DNA from: Malaya genurostris
Taxonomy: Eukaryota > Arthropoda > Insecta > Diptera > Culicidae
Reading direction: 5' to 3'
Assembly (NCBI RefSeq): GCF_030247185.1
Contig: NC_080571.1
Coordinates: 141,836,486-141,900,485 of the forward strand
DNA length: 64,000 nt
Position 1 is the stretch's first letter. The number at the start of each line of letters is the position of its first letter. This document shows positions 33,390 to 45,478 of the stretch, one piece after another. The notes under the pieces were generated by a model that did no database searches, was not told where the DNA came from, and saw only the letters and a program-made list of their open reading frames with translations. A program made the position numbers and the translations under genes.

Positions 33390-35460
33390 TTATTGCAGAC
33401 TTATCTGTAAAAATATTTAGTTAGTTTATCGTCAGTACCAAAATATTAAATGAATGTCATAAGTAATATCTAATTTATCGATTATTTATCTCATAAATTA
33501 TCCGACGCAAATCAACAACTTGAAGCACCGCAAATGAACTGCATTCAATGGAAGGTTTGCTAGAATACCCAACTGAGTTACCCATGGCACTGGCGCTTCG
33601 TGATTCGGTGACTCACTCGCGGACATGATAATAGCTTCTGTGACTCTCTCGTTTACATGATAATAGCTTCTGTGACACTCTCGTTCACATGATAATAGCT
33701 TTACAGCCGAATGCTGCCACTGACCCTTTGCTAAATGTGTGGGAAAATGTTCGTTTCGCTTTAATACGCGAGGGGAATCTGGTTAGTAGGGTTAAGACGG
33801 TTCGCTAGAAAAGGATAACCATTGCTGAAATTTGGGTTTCCGTGCGTTTAAACGCAATTAACAAACTTCGCCTTGCAAGTTCCGGTAACGAAGATTACCA
33901 AATGCCCGGGTAGTCTGAGGATTTCCAGACCTCGATTTCTCACTTTGGTCTGACTAGTGGAAGAGGCAGGAGTTGTCCGTAATTTGTTATTCGCGACGTG
34001 GTGTGTTTGATCAGGTTATAAGTAACATGAAAAGACTTCACGCAGTTAGCTAAAGTTTAGTTTTCCTTTCCCAAACAGATAGCTTATATTGTCGATACAG
34101 TGGCAGTTAGCGTAGGCAGTGTCGTGTGTGGAACAAAAGTCAAAAGGGTAAGCCTCGTGTTCTCACACTATGTGCTATGTAGAAGGTGCTTATTCGCCAT
34201 ATGGCGTGTAATGTTTAATTGCTATAGATTCGCAACGGTCCGACGTCCGGCACACCACCAAATCTCGTTAGAGTCAACTTCTGACCCCACCGTCAGCTCG
34301 CAAGGTTTTCCCGGCGGTACATGTGGCCGGAAGAGGGTCGCTGACGTCATCATCGCACCCTTAGAAGGACAGACCAGCAATCACGTCATCGTCGACAACT
34401 TTCATTTCGGTTACGGCCGGAATTTGCGGCGTTCGTACCACGCCGTGCGAATCTGCGGTAAGGACTTCAGCGCCGGTTCGGTGTGATCGAAGGCGGTCGC
34501 ACACAGCAGCAGCAGAAGGAGAAACTAATGTCATCCGTTGTTACCGCCATCTGCAGAACCACGTAAAACCTAGGTCGTGAGTAAAACAATTTGCACGTTC
34601 TGTTTGTGAATGTCCATGCGCATGTGACTCAAACTAGGGTCACTACCCTCGATATATTTAAGTGAACCCTTTATAAGCAACGGCTGCCAGCCGCACGGCA
34701 GACCGAGACAAAGCACAGTGAATCAGCACACGAGACACACGAAACAAAGCATCTTAGTGATCACGGAGATTCCGTACAGTAGATACATGTAGGAGATGAA
34801 TGTGGAAAAGGGAAAGGAAAGGGACTAAGACTAGGCCTAGGCATGAATGCAAGACCGCGGAAAGCGTAGACACGAATAAATGTAATTGTAAAATAAACCC
34901 TAAAGTCTTCCAACTTGCACGATAAAGGGATACAATAAAGCTTAAATTTCTAGTATGCAATGTAGATAGATTTGCTCTATATGAAGTCGTTCCGTCTTTA
35001 GTTTGCTGGAGAAGTAATTTCATGTTAGCGTTTGGCGTTCTAGATTGTTGATTGTTTGTTTACTGGAGAGGTCGACTCCGAAATCGATCCGAACGAATCC
35101 CGAATCTTTCTGCTCCTCCGCCTAGATTGAGGATTCCGAGGTTTACCTATGAGGATAATTTCCCCGGCATAGACGATTGCGTTGAGCGCGCGGGAGATCT
35201 CAGGTTGCGGTTAGATCCTTTCTCTGTTTCAAGAGCCGTTTGAGTCAGCTAGCTCGCTTCCCTTCCCTGATTACTGATAGAATGAACCTTCCCCCTTTAA
35301 GGTCTCAAGCCGGGCAAACAAGAATTGGCTGGTGATCTCTCAACCAGAGAGTGGCGCATAAATCACCTACTTATCAACGGGGCAGTAAGCTGACCAGTTA
35401 TACGAAGAGCAATCTAAATTTCTCCCCTCGCACTGACAACTTCAACGAGAGCTCTTCTCT
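33390..35460 (+). other. GC-richer block, possible LTR or non-coding exon remnant
   Basis: This stretch is richer in GC than its surroundings and lacks the repeats common elsewhere. It holds a 32-bp unit repeated three times (33610-33705), and a TATA-like site GATATATTTAAGTG near 34651 followed by 'CCTTTATAAGCAACGGCTGC'. A transcript-leader-like stretch and AATAAA signals near 34877 and 34894 follow. The order TATA, leader, poly-A signal resembles an LTR, but I could not define TG...CA ends or a second copy. The 128-codon frame at 34100-34486 has no recognised domain. Confidence 0.3.
33610..33705. repeat. three-copy 32-bp tandem repeat
   Basis: Each unit contains ACATGATAATAGCT (starting at 33623, 33655 and 33687) followed by TCTGTGAC and CTCTCG. 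Confidence 0.85.
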
Positions 35461-35599
35461 TTGACATATATACACCACTGCTGCATAAAGTGTGCACGCA
35501 TCATGAGTGCGTTTGTTTATTTCCTTTTACCTCCTCCACTGAATCGCACCAAAGTGCTAGAGCATTATCTAATAAATTCACTATTTTTTACCTGGAGCT

Positions 35600-35825
35600 C
35601 ACAATCTCGTGAGCTCACAATCGATCAAAAACAACAACGAAAAACCATGCTGAAATTGAACGAATTGGGCTTCGAATTGCTCCCTCATACACCGTATTCT
35701 CCAGATTTGGCCCCCAGTGACTTTTTCCTGTTCTCAGACCTCAAGAGAATGCTCGCTGGTAAAAATTTAGAAGCAATGAAGAGGTAATCGCTGAAACTGA
35801 GGCCTATTTTGAGTCTAAGAAAAGG
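35600..35825 (+). pseudogene. mariner transposase fragment
   Basis: A short piece in plus orientation reads ...QSRELTIDQKQQRKTMLKLNELGFELLPHTPYSPDLAPSDFFLFSDLKRMLAGKN. It matches the minus-strand mariner relic at 46212-46510, including the same internal junction between QKQQR and MLKLNELGF. Both pieces therefore descend from one internally deleted element. SPDLAPSDFFLF carries the third catalytic Asp; the first two are absent. The fragment abuts the right arm of the long inverted repeat at 35829. Confidence 0.82.
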
Positions 35826-35828
35826 TGA

Positions 35829-37567
35829 GAAATATCTCGAAATTCAAAGCGTTTACCTACATATTTTTACACATAATTGGATTGCTAGTGATATCAGCTA
35901 CAATTTTCGCTCACTACCATTCCTGCACAATCAAAAGAAAACATCAAAAAATCGATTAAGTTATAAATATATATGAATTTTTCATTTTTTTTTTTCATAT
36001 GTTTGTATATAACTCAAACATTAAAGCGATGACATGAACATTTTTTTGATTCAGAATATTGAAATCATTACCAGAAACAATGTATTGATGATCAAAATTA
36101 TATATCCGTTCAAAGAATTTCAAGAAATTTGGTACAAATACAGAGAATTTGTATTATTGGGAAAATTTTGCCAAACAACATGAAACCAAAATTTTGAAAT
36201 TTTATGACAAATATTCTTTTATCATTTTAGTTCTAAATTTATTATAAACAAAATATACAAAAAAAAACTGAAACTTGGATTTCACTGAAAATTTTAAAAA
36301 TTTTAGTAAAAAACCTAACCTAAAACTCTAAAAATAGCTATATTTTTGTATTGGACAAACGATCTAAACAATTTTTATGCACAAACCAAACGCAATTGAT
36401 AACTACTAAAATTCTGTTTTTTTTGTAGGTTTGCCGTAGAATCTCAAAAAATAGGTAAAAGATAGGAAATTTTAAAATTTCCGAGTTATATTGCATTGCA
36501 CAGTGGTCCGGATCCACAATTTAGGGGGACAAAAACATTTGTGGCTTAACCTTATACTTTAGAGCTATGATGTCTTCAAAACAAATGATCAGTGAAGATA
36601 AGCCATATGCCAATGTACATGATATTAGGGTGGCTCTTATTATTAAGGTGACCAAAAACTTATTTTCCGAATGTATTGAGATAGAGGACTGCATTATTCG
36701 GCAAAATTATAGAAAAACTTATATCGAGCAGCTTTGCTGAAGACACCATAGTAGTATCTGCAACGGTTTTAGTGTTACAGCAATTTTCAAAAAGCAACTT
36801 AGGGTGTTCCTCAAAAAATCAGATTTTTTGCTCTAGCATTTATATTTTCCTCTTTTCGCATAGGTATCTTTGAACATCTGTTAGAGTTGGTTAAAACCAA
36901 TTTTTTAATGACTGGCGTATTCAGGTAGCGTTTTCTGAACCGAAGTTATGAGCAAAACTAGTTCAAAAACAGGTTATTTTTAAACTGCTATATCTAGCAT
37001 TGAGGCAAACGAAAAAAAATCCGTTTCTTGTATTTGACAGAAAATATTTTCGAGCATGTTTATAAAATCATGTAAGTCATTTATTAGCTATTTATGAAAA
37101 TAAGGTATTTTTGTCTTCTAAAATGTCAAATTAATTCAAGTGCATATTCGGGAAGAAATCGTTCTGCATTTTTCGGGGAATGCAGAATGGTGTCGCTTTT
37201 GTAAAATCTCTAAGGCCTCTCGGTGGTTGGAGGTTTTATCAACCGTACCTTTTTTCACCTGCAGATCATTCAGCATCCTTTCGGGGATGCCGAACGATTT
37301 ATTTCTTTATGTTTTGTGCTCTTTTCTCACCTCACCCAATTTCCAATTCCCTTCCATGTACCTTTTATCCTTCTCTTTCCATCAGCAAGTTGATGAGAAG
37401 CTACGGCAAGGCACAAATCTCCTAATAACTAGGGGAACAAGCCACTTGAGCCAATTAGTTCTGATAACAAAAAGCATTCAAACGAAGAGGTTGATTTTCG
37501 AGACGAAGACAACTGTAAGCTGCAAATAGATTGGTTGGTTGGTGCTAATCGCAAAGGCTGCTGCAAA
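35829..37567 (+). repeat. long inverted repeat, right arm (~1.74 kb)
   Basis: Complement of 29206-30931. It starts GAAATATCTCGAAATTCAAA and ends AAAGGCTGCTGCAAAGC. Compared with the left arm there are scattered substitutions and a few small indels, such as an insertion near 37340. The span between arms (30932-35828) is not repeated elsewhere in the window. Confidence 0.85.
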
Positions 37568-37700
37568 GCTTAAAACTTTTCATGAGAAAACATCAATGAC
37601 GTCACGATATATATATTATTATATATGATTTGGTTATTACCATCATTTGCTTCCGCAATTTGTGTAATGGGGAAAAGGAACTTATATACTAACTTGCTAA

Positions 37701-40345
37701 CTAATACAGAGAGCGAATGGATTCGATTGAAGATTGCATCGATTTTTGTCGGAATTTGCTTATAATATTATGTGACATTACATCTAATGATTCTATATTT
37801 GTGAGTCTGTGTAACTCATTTGTACTAAACCAGGGAGGACGCATCAAAATCATTTTCAGAATTTTATTCTGAATCGTTTGAAGCGTTTTCTTCCTGGTGG
37901 AACAACAACTTGACCTAATTGGTACTGCATAAAGCATGGCTGGTCTGAAAAATTGTTTATAAATTAACAATTTGTTTTTTAGACAGAGCTTAGAATTTCT
38001 GTTTATAAGAGGATATAAACATTTAATATATTTATTACACTTTGCCTGGATTCCTTCAATGTGATCCTTGAAAGTGAATTTTTTGTCATACGTTAAACCC
38101 AAGTATTTAGCTTGATCAGACCATGTCAATTTCAAGGTATTCAATTTGAGAATGTGATTATTGTTTGGTTTTAGAAAAGAAGCTCTTGGCTTATGAGGAA
38201 AGATAATTAATTGCGTTTCTGCTGCATTTGGTTTAATTTTCCATTTTGACAGATTATCACTGAAAATATTTAAACTTCTTTGTAGGCGACTGCAGATCAC
38301 TCTTAGATGTCTACCTGTGGCTAACAGACTTGTGTCGTCACAGCGATTTCTGACAACCAACGGGTAGATTTGGAAGATCAGAAGTGAAAATATTATACAA
38401 GATTGGAGCTATGGTCGAACCCTGCGGAACACCGGCTCGTACGGGTAGCAATTCAGATTTACAATTCTGATAGCTAACCTGAAGAGTACGACCAATTAAA
38501 TAATTTTGAATCATTTTGATCAAATAAATAGGAAACTGGAACCTGGAACTAATAGCACCTTTGTGCCAAACACTGTCGAATGCTTTTTCTATGTCTAGAA
38601 GAACAACTCCAGTGGATAAACCAGGAGATTTATTTATCATGTTCGTTACTCTGAGAAGTTGATTAGTAGTTGAATGTTCATGACGAAATCCAAACTGCTC
38701 TGATAAAAAAATGAATTCTCATTTATATGAGACATCATTCTCAACAAGATAATTTTTTCAAAAAGTTTACTGATAGAAGAAAGTAAGTTAATTAGACGAT
38801 AACTTGATGTTTCTTCTGGGTTTTTATCAGGTTTGAGGATAGGAATTACTTTAGCGTTTTTCCATCTTTTTGGGAAGTAAGCTAATGAAAAACACTTGTT
38901 GAAAATTTTAACCAGGAGTCTCAAGGCAAAATCGGGAAGATTTTTAATAAGAATATTAAAGATTCCATCATGACTAGGAGCCTTCATGTTTTTAAGTTTC
39001 CTAATAATTGATATAATTTCATCAAAATTCGTCTCAATAATGTCATCTTGTGATAACACTTGGGTTGAAATATGATCATATTTTAATGAGACTTCATTTT
39101 CACTAGGACTCACAACGTTCAAATTAAAATTGTGGACACTCTCGAACTGCTGAGCAAGCTTTTGAGCTTTTTCGCCATTTGAAAGAAGTATTTGATTTCC
39201 TTCCTTGAGAGCAGGAATTGGTTTCTGAGGTTTCTTAAGAACCTTGTAAAGTTTCCAGAAAGGTTTAGAATATGATTTAATTTGTTCAACTTCTTTAGCG
39301 AAATTTTCATTTCGCAAAAGAGTAAACCTTTTCGCAAAAGAGTATTTCTTTTTGTAAATCCTTAACTATGTTTTTCATAGCAGGATCACGAGAACGTTGA
39401 TATTGTCGTCGACAAACATTCTTCAACCGAATGAGCAGTTGAAGATTGTCATCGATGATAGGAGAATTTAATTTAGTTTGAGCTTTGGGAACTGAAAGAT
39501 TCCTAGCTTGGATAAAATAATGATTCAAATTATCAATTGCTGTGTCGATGTCCGCAGAATTTTCTAAAATAGTTTCATGATCCATATGATTTTCAATGTG
39601 AGATCTGTAATCCAACCAATTAGCTCTATGATAGTTGAATATATAACTAATTGGATTAATTATAGCTTCGTTGGAAAGTCTGAATGTTACAGGAAGATGA
39701 TCTAAGTCAAAGTCAGCATGTGTAATCGGTTAACTACAAATGTGACTTTGATCTGATAAAACCAGACTAATTGTAGACAGGTTTTTCACGGAAGAGAAAC
39801 AAGTCGGATTACTGGAATGAAGAATTGTTAAGTAACCAGCTGAGAGTTGATTATGAAGTATTTTACCATTACTGTTATTTTGCCTACAATTCCGCTGGAC
39901 ATGCTTAGCGTTTAAGTCCCCTATTACGAAAAATTTCGGTCGATATCTTGTGAGTTTTTGCAAATCGCCTTTAAAGAAATTAAATTGTTCGCCGGTGCAT
40001 TGGAATGGTAAATATGCTCCAGCAATGAAATAAATTCCATGAATGGTTTCAACTTCGATTCCCAAGCTTTCAATAACTTTAGTATTGAAAGAAGGTAAAA
40101 TTCGATGTTTAATTTGCCGTTGGACAAAAATGGCAACTCCACCACCCATTTCAGTAAACCTGTCAAATCGATGGACCACATAATGTGGATTAGGATAGTA
40201 CAGATTTGACATTTGGTTTAAGAAAAGTTTCTGTCACAATAGCAATATGAATTTTGTGAACTTTGAGAAAATTATAAAATTTATGTTCACTCGATTTCAA
40301 AGATCGAGCATTCCAATTTAAAATATTCAAATAATTATTTACCAT
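37701..40345 (-). pseudogene. Juan-like ORF2: endonuclease and reverse transcriptase, degenerate
   Basis: The ATG at 40345 (MVNNYLNILNWNARSLKSS) opens the endonuclease, with VTETFL. After a frameshift near 40190 come RFDRFTEMGGGVAIFVQR and VIGDLNAKHVQR. Further frames supply MRNENFAKEVEQIKSYSKPF, the reverse-transcriptase entry PSHDGIFNILIKNLPD, LLDIEKAFDSVWHKG and AGVPQGSTIAPILYNIFTSD. The catalytic box is reduced to CDD and split by a frameshift near 38345. The thumb region follows (LTWSDQAKYLGLTYDKKF). At least five frames are needed to follow it, so it is dead. Jockey-clade architecture (no RNase H) is intact in outline. Confidence 0.85.
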
Positions 40346-41506
40346 CACTGTAAAATTTTACATTCATTATAATATTATTTGCAAATTGCCATCCGCTTTG
40401 AAATGCTTCAAAAAGTGATGAAGTCGAATTCATTCGGATGATCATTTGAAAAAGTTGTTCTTGTAGGTAGATCATTTTATTTTCATTTATATCGCCTAAA
40501 TCGACTTCATTTAAAGAAGCGAATGGCATTGAAGGAATATTTCCCTGACAGGACATTTCAAATAATTTTATTTATGATTTCCATCGCAATTTGAACATGA
40601 AAATTTATCAGTGGTTTCATTCATTGGACAAACGTCTTTCGAATGCGATTTACCACAATTCAAACACCGTATATCCATATGACAATTTTTGGTTCCATGG
40701 CCGAAGCCTTGGCAACGACGACATTGCGTTAAGTTTGCAACACGATTATGCCGTTTATAATGTTCCCAATAAATTTTAATGTGGGAACTGAAACGTACTT
40801 TTTCTAAAGTTTTCAAATTGTTTACATCACTTCGATTGAACTGTATTAGGTAAAGTTCATGGGAAATTTCAGAGCGGGGTTTAGAAGTACCATTCGCTCT
40901 TTTTTTCGTAAGCATTACTTGGGAAGGGGCAAAACCAAGCAATTCTGTTAGTTCATTTTTAATTTCATCAGTACTTTGATCATTTGATAAGCCTTTCAAG
41001 ACAGCCTTGAAGGGCCTGTCTGATTTGATATCATATGAATAAAATTTATGAAGTTTCTCGGACAAATGTCGAATAAGACGTTCGTAATCTTCCAATCCAT
41101 CATCCAAGACTCGACATTCTCCTCTTCGTCCGATTTGAAATCAGACTTTTACTTCCGGGAGAAAAGTAGAAAGCTCAATCCGGAATGCTTTGAAGTCGGA
41201 AATCATCACCGTCACTGGTGGCATAGATTGTTGTTTCTTTCCAGAACGACAAGCGTCCTTTTTGGGAATTTTTGAAAAATTTTCTTCTATGTCGCTACAA
41301 TCGGATTCAGGAAGAAGCTCGTAAATATTGTTAGACGGCATAGGATCAACGTAAGGGAAATCCATCCGTTTTCTTTTATTTTTACATTCAAATTCTATAA
41401 GATCGTGAATGTTATTAGGAAAATGTTGAATAACGGATTGTGATTTATTCCGTATTGAATTATTTTTAGAATTAGGCTTGTTGCCTTTCCGGTTGGACGT
41501 AGGCAT
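40335..41506 (-). pseudogene. Juan-like ORF1 (zinc-knuckle Gag-like), disrupted
   Basis: The ATG at 41506 begins a basic, Asn-rich N-terminus (MPTSNRKGNKPNSKNN). A TGA at 41141-41143 interrupts the frame, which then continues in phase to a TAA at 40568. The second half carries CRRCQGFGHGTKNC, CLNCGKSHSKDVC and the start of a third knuckle, CSNCDGNH, typical of Jockey-clade ORF1. After 40568 the tail lies in another frame (40556-40335). Confidence 0.82.
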
Positions 41507-41940
41507 TTTTGAAATGAATGAAATTTGAAATTAAATTAACTAGGCTAAATTAGTCTTCGATTAGACTCCTAGTTTAGAAAAGTCTTGATAAAAACTGATT
41601 TTGTGGTAGTCTTAATAAAGACTGATTAGTTCGAAGAATAGTTCTTTGAATAGCTAGCCTTAAAATAGGCTGATTAATTTCTCATTCACTCGAATATCAC
41701 TCTTTGTATCACTTAGTCACTCAAATATCACTCTTTGTATAGCCTTAAGAATGGCTGACTAATTGTTAATCTTTAAAAGGACTGTTAGTGTTAGTCAGGT
41801 AGCCTTGAAAAAGACTGAATCCTTGAATCAATGAAACTCTAGGTAGCCAGAAAAAAATTCCAGGAGCCAAGAGCTATACGCGTGCGGTGCGAACGACTGT
41901 TCAACACCGACTGATAAAGAAGTAACAAGAGTGCAGCACT

Positions 41941-43029
41941 TGAACCAGCCCTCTACTGAGAAGCCTGTTGGCTACGATAGCACTCTTCCACTAGGCTGGT
42001 TTGAAAGCTTGTTTGTGTTCGCTCTAACCAAGTTCTCCGCTCCTGTTACTTCTGTGTATGAGATGCAAGTAAATAGTGACATATTTTTGAAACCTGCATG
42101 AAAAATGTACTTGCAATTTAACCTGCATGAAACATGCTTTGTGATTGAGCTTATATTATTGTCATTATAAGTGTTTTTAATCACAGAGTGGCATATAAAG
42201 ATCAGATTTATATTGATTTTCTATACATCACCTACCATATTGAATATCAAAATCTCTGCATGACTGATAATAGTGAGAATGTTTTTGAATGATTATCATT
42301 TCATTATCAAGTGTGAGTTTATGGATAATCACTTCTTGTCCAGTACTGATACTTTTTTTGAGTTTCATTGAACTCTTAGAGGATTACGACATTCTGTTCA
42401 GTTTAGTTTTCGATAAATAGACACTGAAATAAATTAGATTTAATAGGAAAAGGATTGATTGGAAAACTTTATTTCCTTAATTATATTAAAAATAATATTA
42501 AACATAATTTCCCATCTTGAGACAAAATGTGATGTTTTTTTTGCAAATCACGATACATAAGAAATCGCAGACCACTTTATCTTGAGTTTATCTTTGGTAG
42601 CAGGCTATCCTGTTCACTGATTTTCAAAATTTACTAGAATTTTCTTCGCATTTGTCTTTATTGAGCATTTCACAAATTGTGCAAGAAATATTTTTTAAAG
42701 AATTTTAAAATTGGCAATACTGCTGCACCTTTGACATTTCATCAGAAGTGACAAGTATGCGATATGAAATGACTGATGATACACGATCACCTTCTGTGAT
42801 TTTTAAATTACTGGTGATCACCGCTTGAATACCAAGAGTTGATAATCACTTAGCACCGTACGTGATTCTATCCCTGATGCCCCAGAGGACAAATTTAATT
42901 TCACCTAAACAGAACCATAATTGACATATTAGACGAAAACTGGAAACGTTCTTCGAATTTTAATTTATTGAGTGCTGATGGAAATAATATCCACCAAGCG
43001 ATTAACTAGCTAGTTGCTTTCAAACGAGA
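41941..43029. other. no gene seen
   Basis: AT-rich sequence with short frames only. No TIRs, poly-A junctions or splice-site pairs were recognised with any confidence. Confidence 0.4.
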
Positions 43030-43180
43030 AGCTTGCGGAAATCGGTTCAACCATCTCTAAAAAATTGTGCGGTAAAATGGTATATAAAAAGTCGAATGGT
43101 ATATAAAACTATAGGACTCCGATGCTCCGTTTGAAAGTCAGATTTTCCAACAATTCTTTTACCTTTCTATAGGGAAAAGC
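43030..43180 (+). repeat. mosquito-type interspersed repeat, 3' end
   Basis: Contains ATCGGTTCAACCATCTCT, a 'CGAATGGTATATAAAACTATAG' type junction (43093-43114), GGACTCCGATGCTCCGTTTG and TTTACCTTTCTATAGGGAAA. It is the same 3' portion as at positions 120-330. Confidence 0.65.
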
Positions 43181-43706
43181 AACAAATCGTGTCGTTTGGT
43201 CCAGTAGTTTTATTGTTATCGTGTGAATGAACGGTTTCGAGAAAACACACAAAGGGAATATCTCTGAAAGTATTAAAAAACTAATTTTCAATTTCGCATT
43301 AATAAATTCTGATAATGTATTAATCGATTGAAGCAAACTGTCTCCATTCATTTCTTTTGCTCGCTTATAATATGCTGTTACAAAAGTTGTAATAAAATTG
43401 TCATCATCTCACATGTCATTGTATGCGTAATGGAAACTACAATACCTTGAACAATATAATGAATTTTGTCTACTTGTATGATTTGTATAAACATTTTTGT
43501 CGAGCTTGTCAATTTCGATTGCACTACATGTGCATAGGAAATAGGTTTTCAGTTGAATATGTTAGTTCCTTTTGGCAACTTTTAAGCTTCTTCTGAAATA
43601 AAACAAATCGAGATACTACAATCAAGCCACTAGAAACAACATCGTGAAAACTGCAAATAATGTCGCTTTAAGTTAGAAAATAACAACTTTTTTCACATAT
43701 TTGCAG

Positions 43707-43964
43707 CATGAATCAAAAACGTACTTAAACTTTCCGTCGGCTCGTAAAATCGCCCCACGGATACTATTATTTTGCGTCTGCCTCACATGCTTTATTATAC
43801 TCCAGAGCGTTAAAAGAATGGATCGTCTTGAATCACGATTCAAAGTAGTTGAAAATAATCGGATTGCCAGCGAGCAAAGACATCATATTAACAAGATATC
43901 CAGCTCTCACATTTCCCGAACAAATAATTGGCAACATCCTTTTTTGCGAGCATGTCGCCCTCAG
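43707..43964 (+). CDS. probable host coding exon with N-terminal membrane anchor (phase 0/0)
   Basis: The acceptor is TTTTTTCACATATTTGCAG (43688-43706). The donor, CAG followed by GTGAGT at 43965, fits the consensus fully. Between them lie exactly 86 open codons. The peptide has a short basic start (...FPSARKIAPR), a hydrophobic helix of about 18 residues (ILLFCVCLTCFIILQSV, roughly 19-35), then a charged, coiled-coil-like stalk (KRMDRLESRFKVVENNR). Positive charges before the helix and the absence of a cleavage-like site suggest a type II signal anchor, as in Golgi glycosyltransferases or sulfotransferases. The family is not identified. The initiator ATG should lie in an upstream exon that I could not find. 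It is the strongest host-exon signal in the window. Confidence 0.6.
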
Positions 43965-44320
43965 GTGAGTCCGCATCGAATCTCATACATAGAAGTAGGG
44001 GAGAGAAATGTCAAATTCGTACGCGCCAAAATAGCAGGGCTGCGCACCCATACAATTGACATGACATGTTGAATGAGACGCCGTGCGATGGCGTTGCTGA
44101 ACTGAAGATTGAGATCGCTCCAAGCTGACAGGGTCTGCAGCGAGTTAACTCATCATTGGTTCGGATACAAAACCGAACATGTACTAAGCAGAATGCAAAC
44201 GGCAGCGCTCCATAACGATTGTAAGAAAGAAGAAATGCGAGAGAATTAACTATTGCGCTTCGCCGATTGAGTGTTACTTGATGCAATAGGGTGTTCGGCA
44301 GAAGCACACTTAACGGCTAT

Positions 44321-44472
44321 CCGCATTAGGCCGATCCGACCGATCCGAGCTCTCCGGCGTTTACTTTTTCTCTGTTTCGGCTATGGCTGAGCTGCACATG
44401 CATGTGCAGCTCAGCCATAGCCGAAGCAGAGAAAAAGTAAATGCCGGAGAGCTCGGATCGGCCTAATGCGGA
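44321..44472. repeat. loop-less palindrome, ~75-bp arms
   Basis: The centre is at 44400/44401 (GCACATGCATGTGC). The left arm runs from CCGCATTAGGCCGATCCGA, and the right arm ends TCGGATCGGCCTAATGCGG. The only clear differences are a 9-bp duplication (CCGATCCGA) in the left arm and a few substitutions. It is GC-rich relative to its surroundings and contains no ORF. It lies in the presumed intron after the exon at 43707. Confidence 0.92.
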
Positions 44473-44499
44473 CAGGGCTTTATGCACGAATATAATCTA

Positions 44500-45249
44500 A
44501 TGACTCGCAGTAGATACACTGAAATAAAAAAAAATTATATTCATTAGATTCGTCATACCCACTTGTACGCGGCGGACAGATTTTCCCCCAGACGGCTGGC
44601 TATGTCTGCCAGCCATTTTTGCCGGAGTTCTGCCAGAATTCCGACAAAAGTTTGGCAACAATGCAACAACCGTTTTCGGCACAGAATTTCGCCTAGCGGT
44701 TATTATCGTTTCTGTTTCTGTCGGATTCCTGCCATACAAGATTCACTGATATTTTGGTTAAATGCTTCACTTTGCCGAAATTTGGCATAATTGCTTGCTG
44801 AATTTATTAGTAAACAACAGATATGCCGACATCAGCAGAGACGTTTGCCGAGATTTCGGAATATGCGTTAGCTGTTGCCGGGATTCAGCACAACAGCTGT
44901 CATTTATTGCCGCGTAACATTTTCGCTTCGCATTGCGCGGTTATTTTCCGATGAAATTCCCTAGTGAAAAAATTGATAATCTTCGAAGAAATGTGGAACC
45001 ATTTGAAAGTAAAAATATTGAATAAATATCTTGAATGTTTCGCTTTATAAAAAGCGACTTTATCAGAGCACTCGCGATTATAAGGGAAAACACTCAACTC
45101 GGAGCTCAAAGCGTCCTTGAGACAAAACTTTGGGGGATATGCGAAAAAATAACCCAATGCATGGAATAATTCAATGGATCAAAGTAAGTTTATTTGAAAA
45201 ATACCGTATATGCATCATTAAATATTGAAAATTTTTGTAAACCAGAAAT
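44500..45249. repeat. decayed 'TGCCGA'-rich repeat
   Basis: Many short phrases such as TGCCAGAATTCCGACAAAAG, TTGCCGAGATTTCGG and GTTGCCGGGATTCAGC, which recur at about 45,900-46,040. It appears to be one dispersed repeat interrupted by the (TA)n array. No coding evidence was found. The 85-codon minus-strand frame at 44900-45157 has no features. Confidence 0.4.
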
Positions 45250-45465
<216 letters not shown>

Positions 45466-45478
45466 TTCATATTTCCAG

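Larger units (their letters stand above)
37610..41940 (-). mobile_element. Juan-like (Jockey clade) non-LTR retrotransposon, decayed
   Basis: Minus-strand order: a 5' leader (about 41940-41507) with repeated 'AGCCTTAAAANGGCTGA'-like phrases, ORF1 (from 41506), ORF2 (from 40345) to a stop at 37701, and a 3' UTR to about 37610. The 3' UTR lacks the terminal ~110 bp present in the small copy at 18248, so the 3' end is missing. There is no RNase H, as expected for Juan/Jockey. Multiple stops and shifts show an old copy. No target duplication could be defined. Confidence 0.82.

Noticed and set aside
33610..33705. Regular short repeats considered as a CRISPR-like array
   Set aside because: The 32-bp units are directly adjacent without unique spacers, in eukaryotic repeat-rich DNA; a simple tandem repeat.
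34100..34486. 128-codon frame in the GC-richer block
   Set aside because: No domain, signal or splice context. Longer frames are expected by chance where GC content is higher.
44900..45157. 85-codon minus-strand frame near the (TA)n array
   Set aside because: Falls in a decayed repeat; no splice signals or domain.
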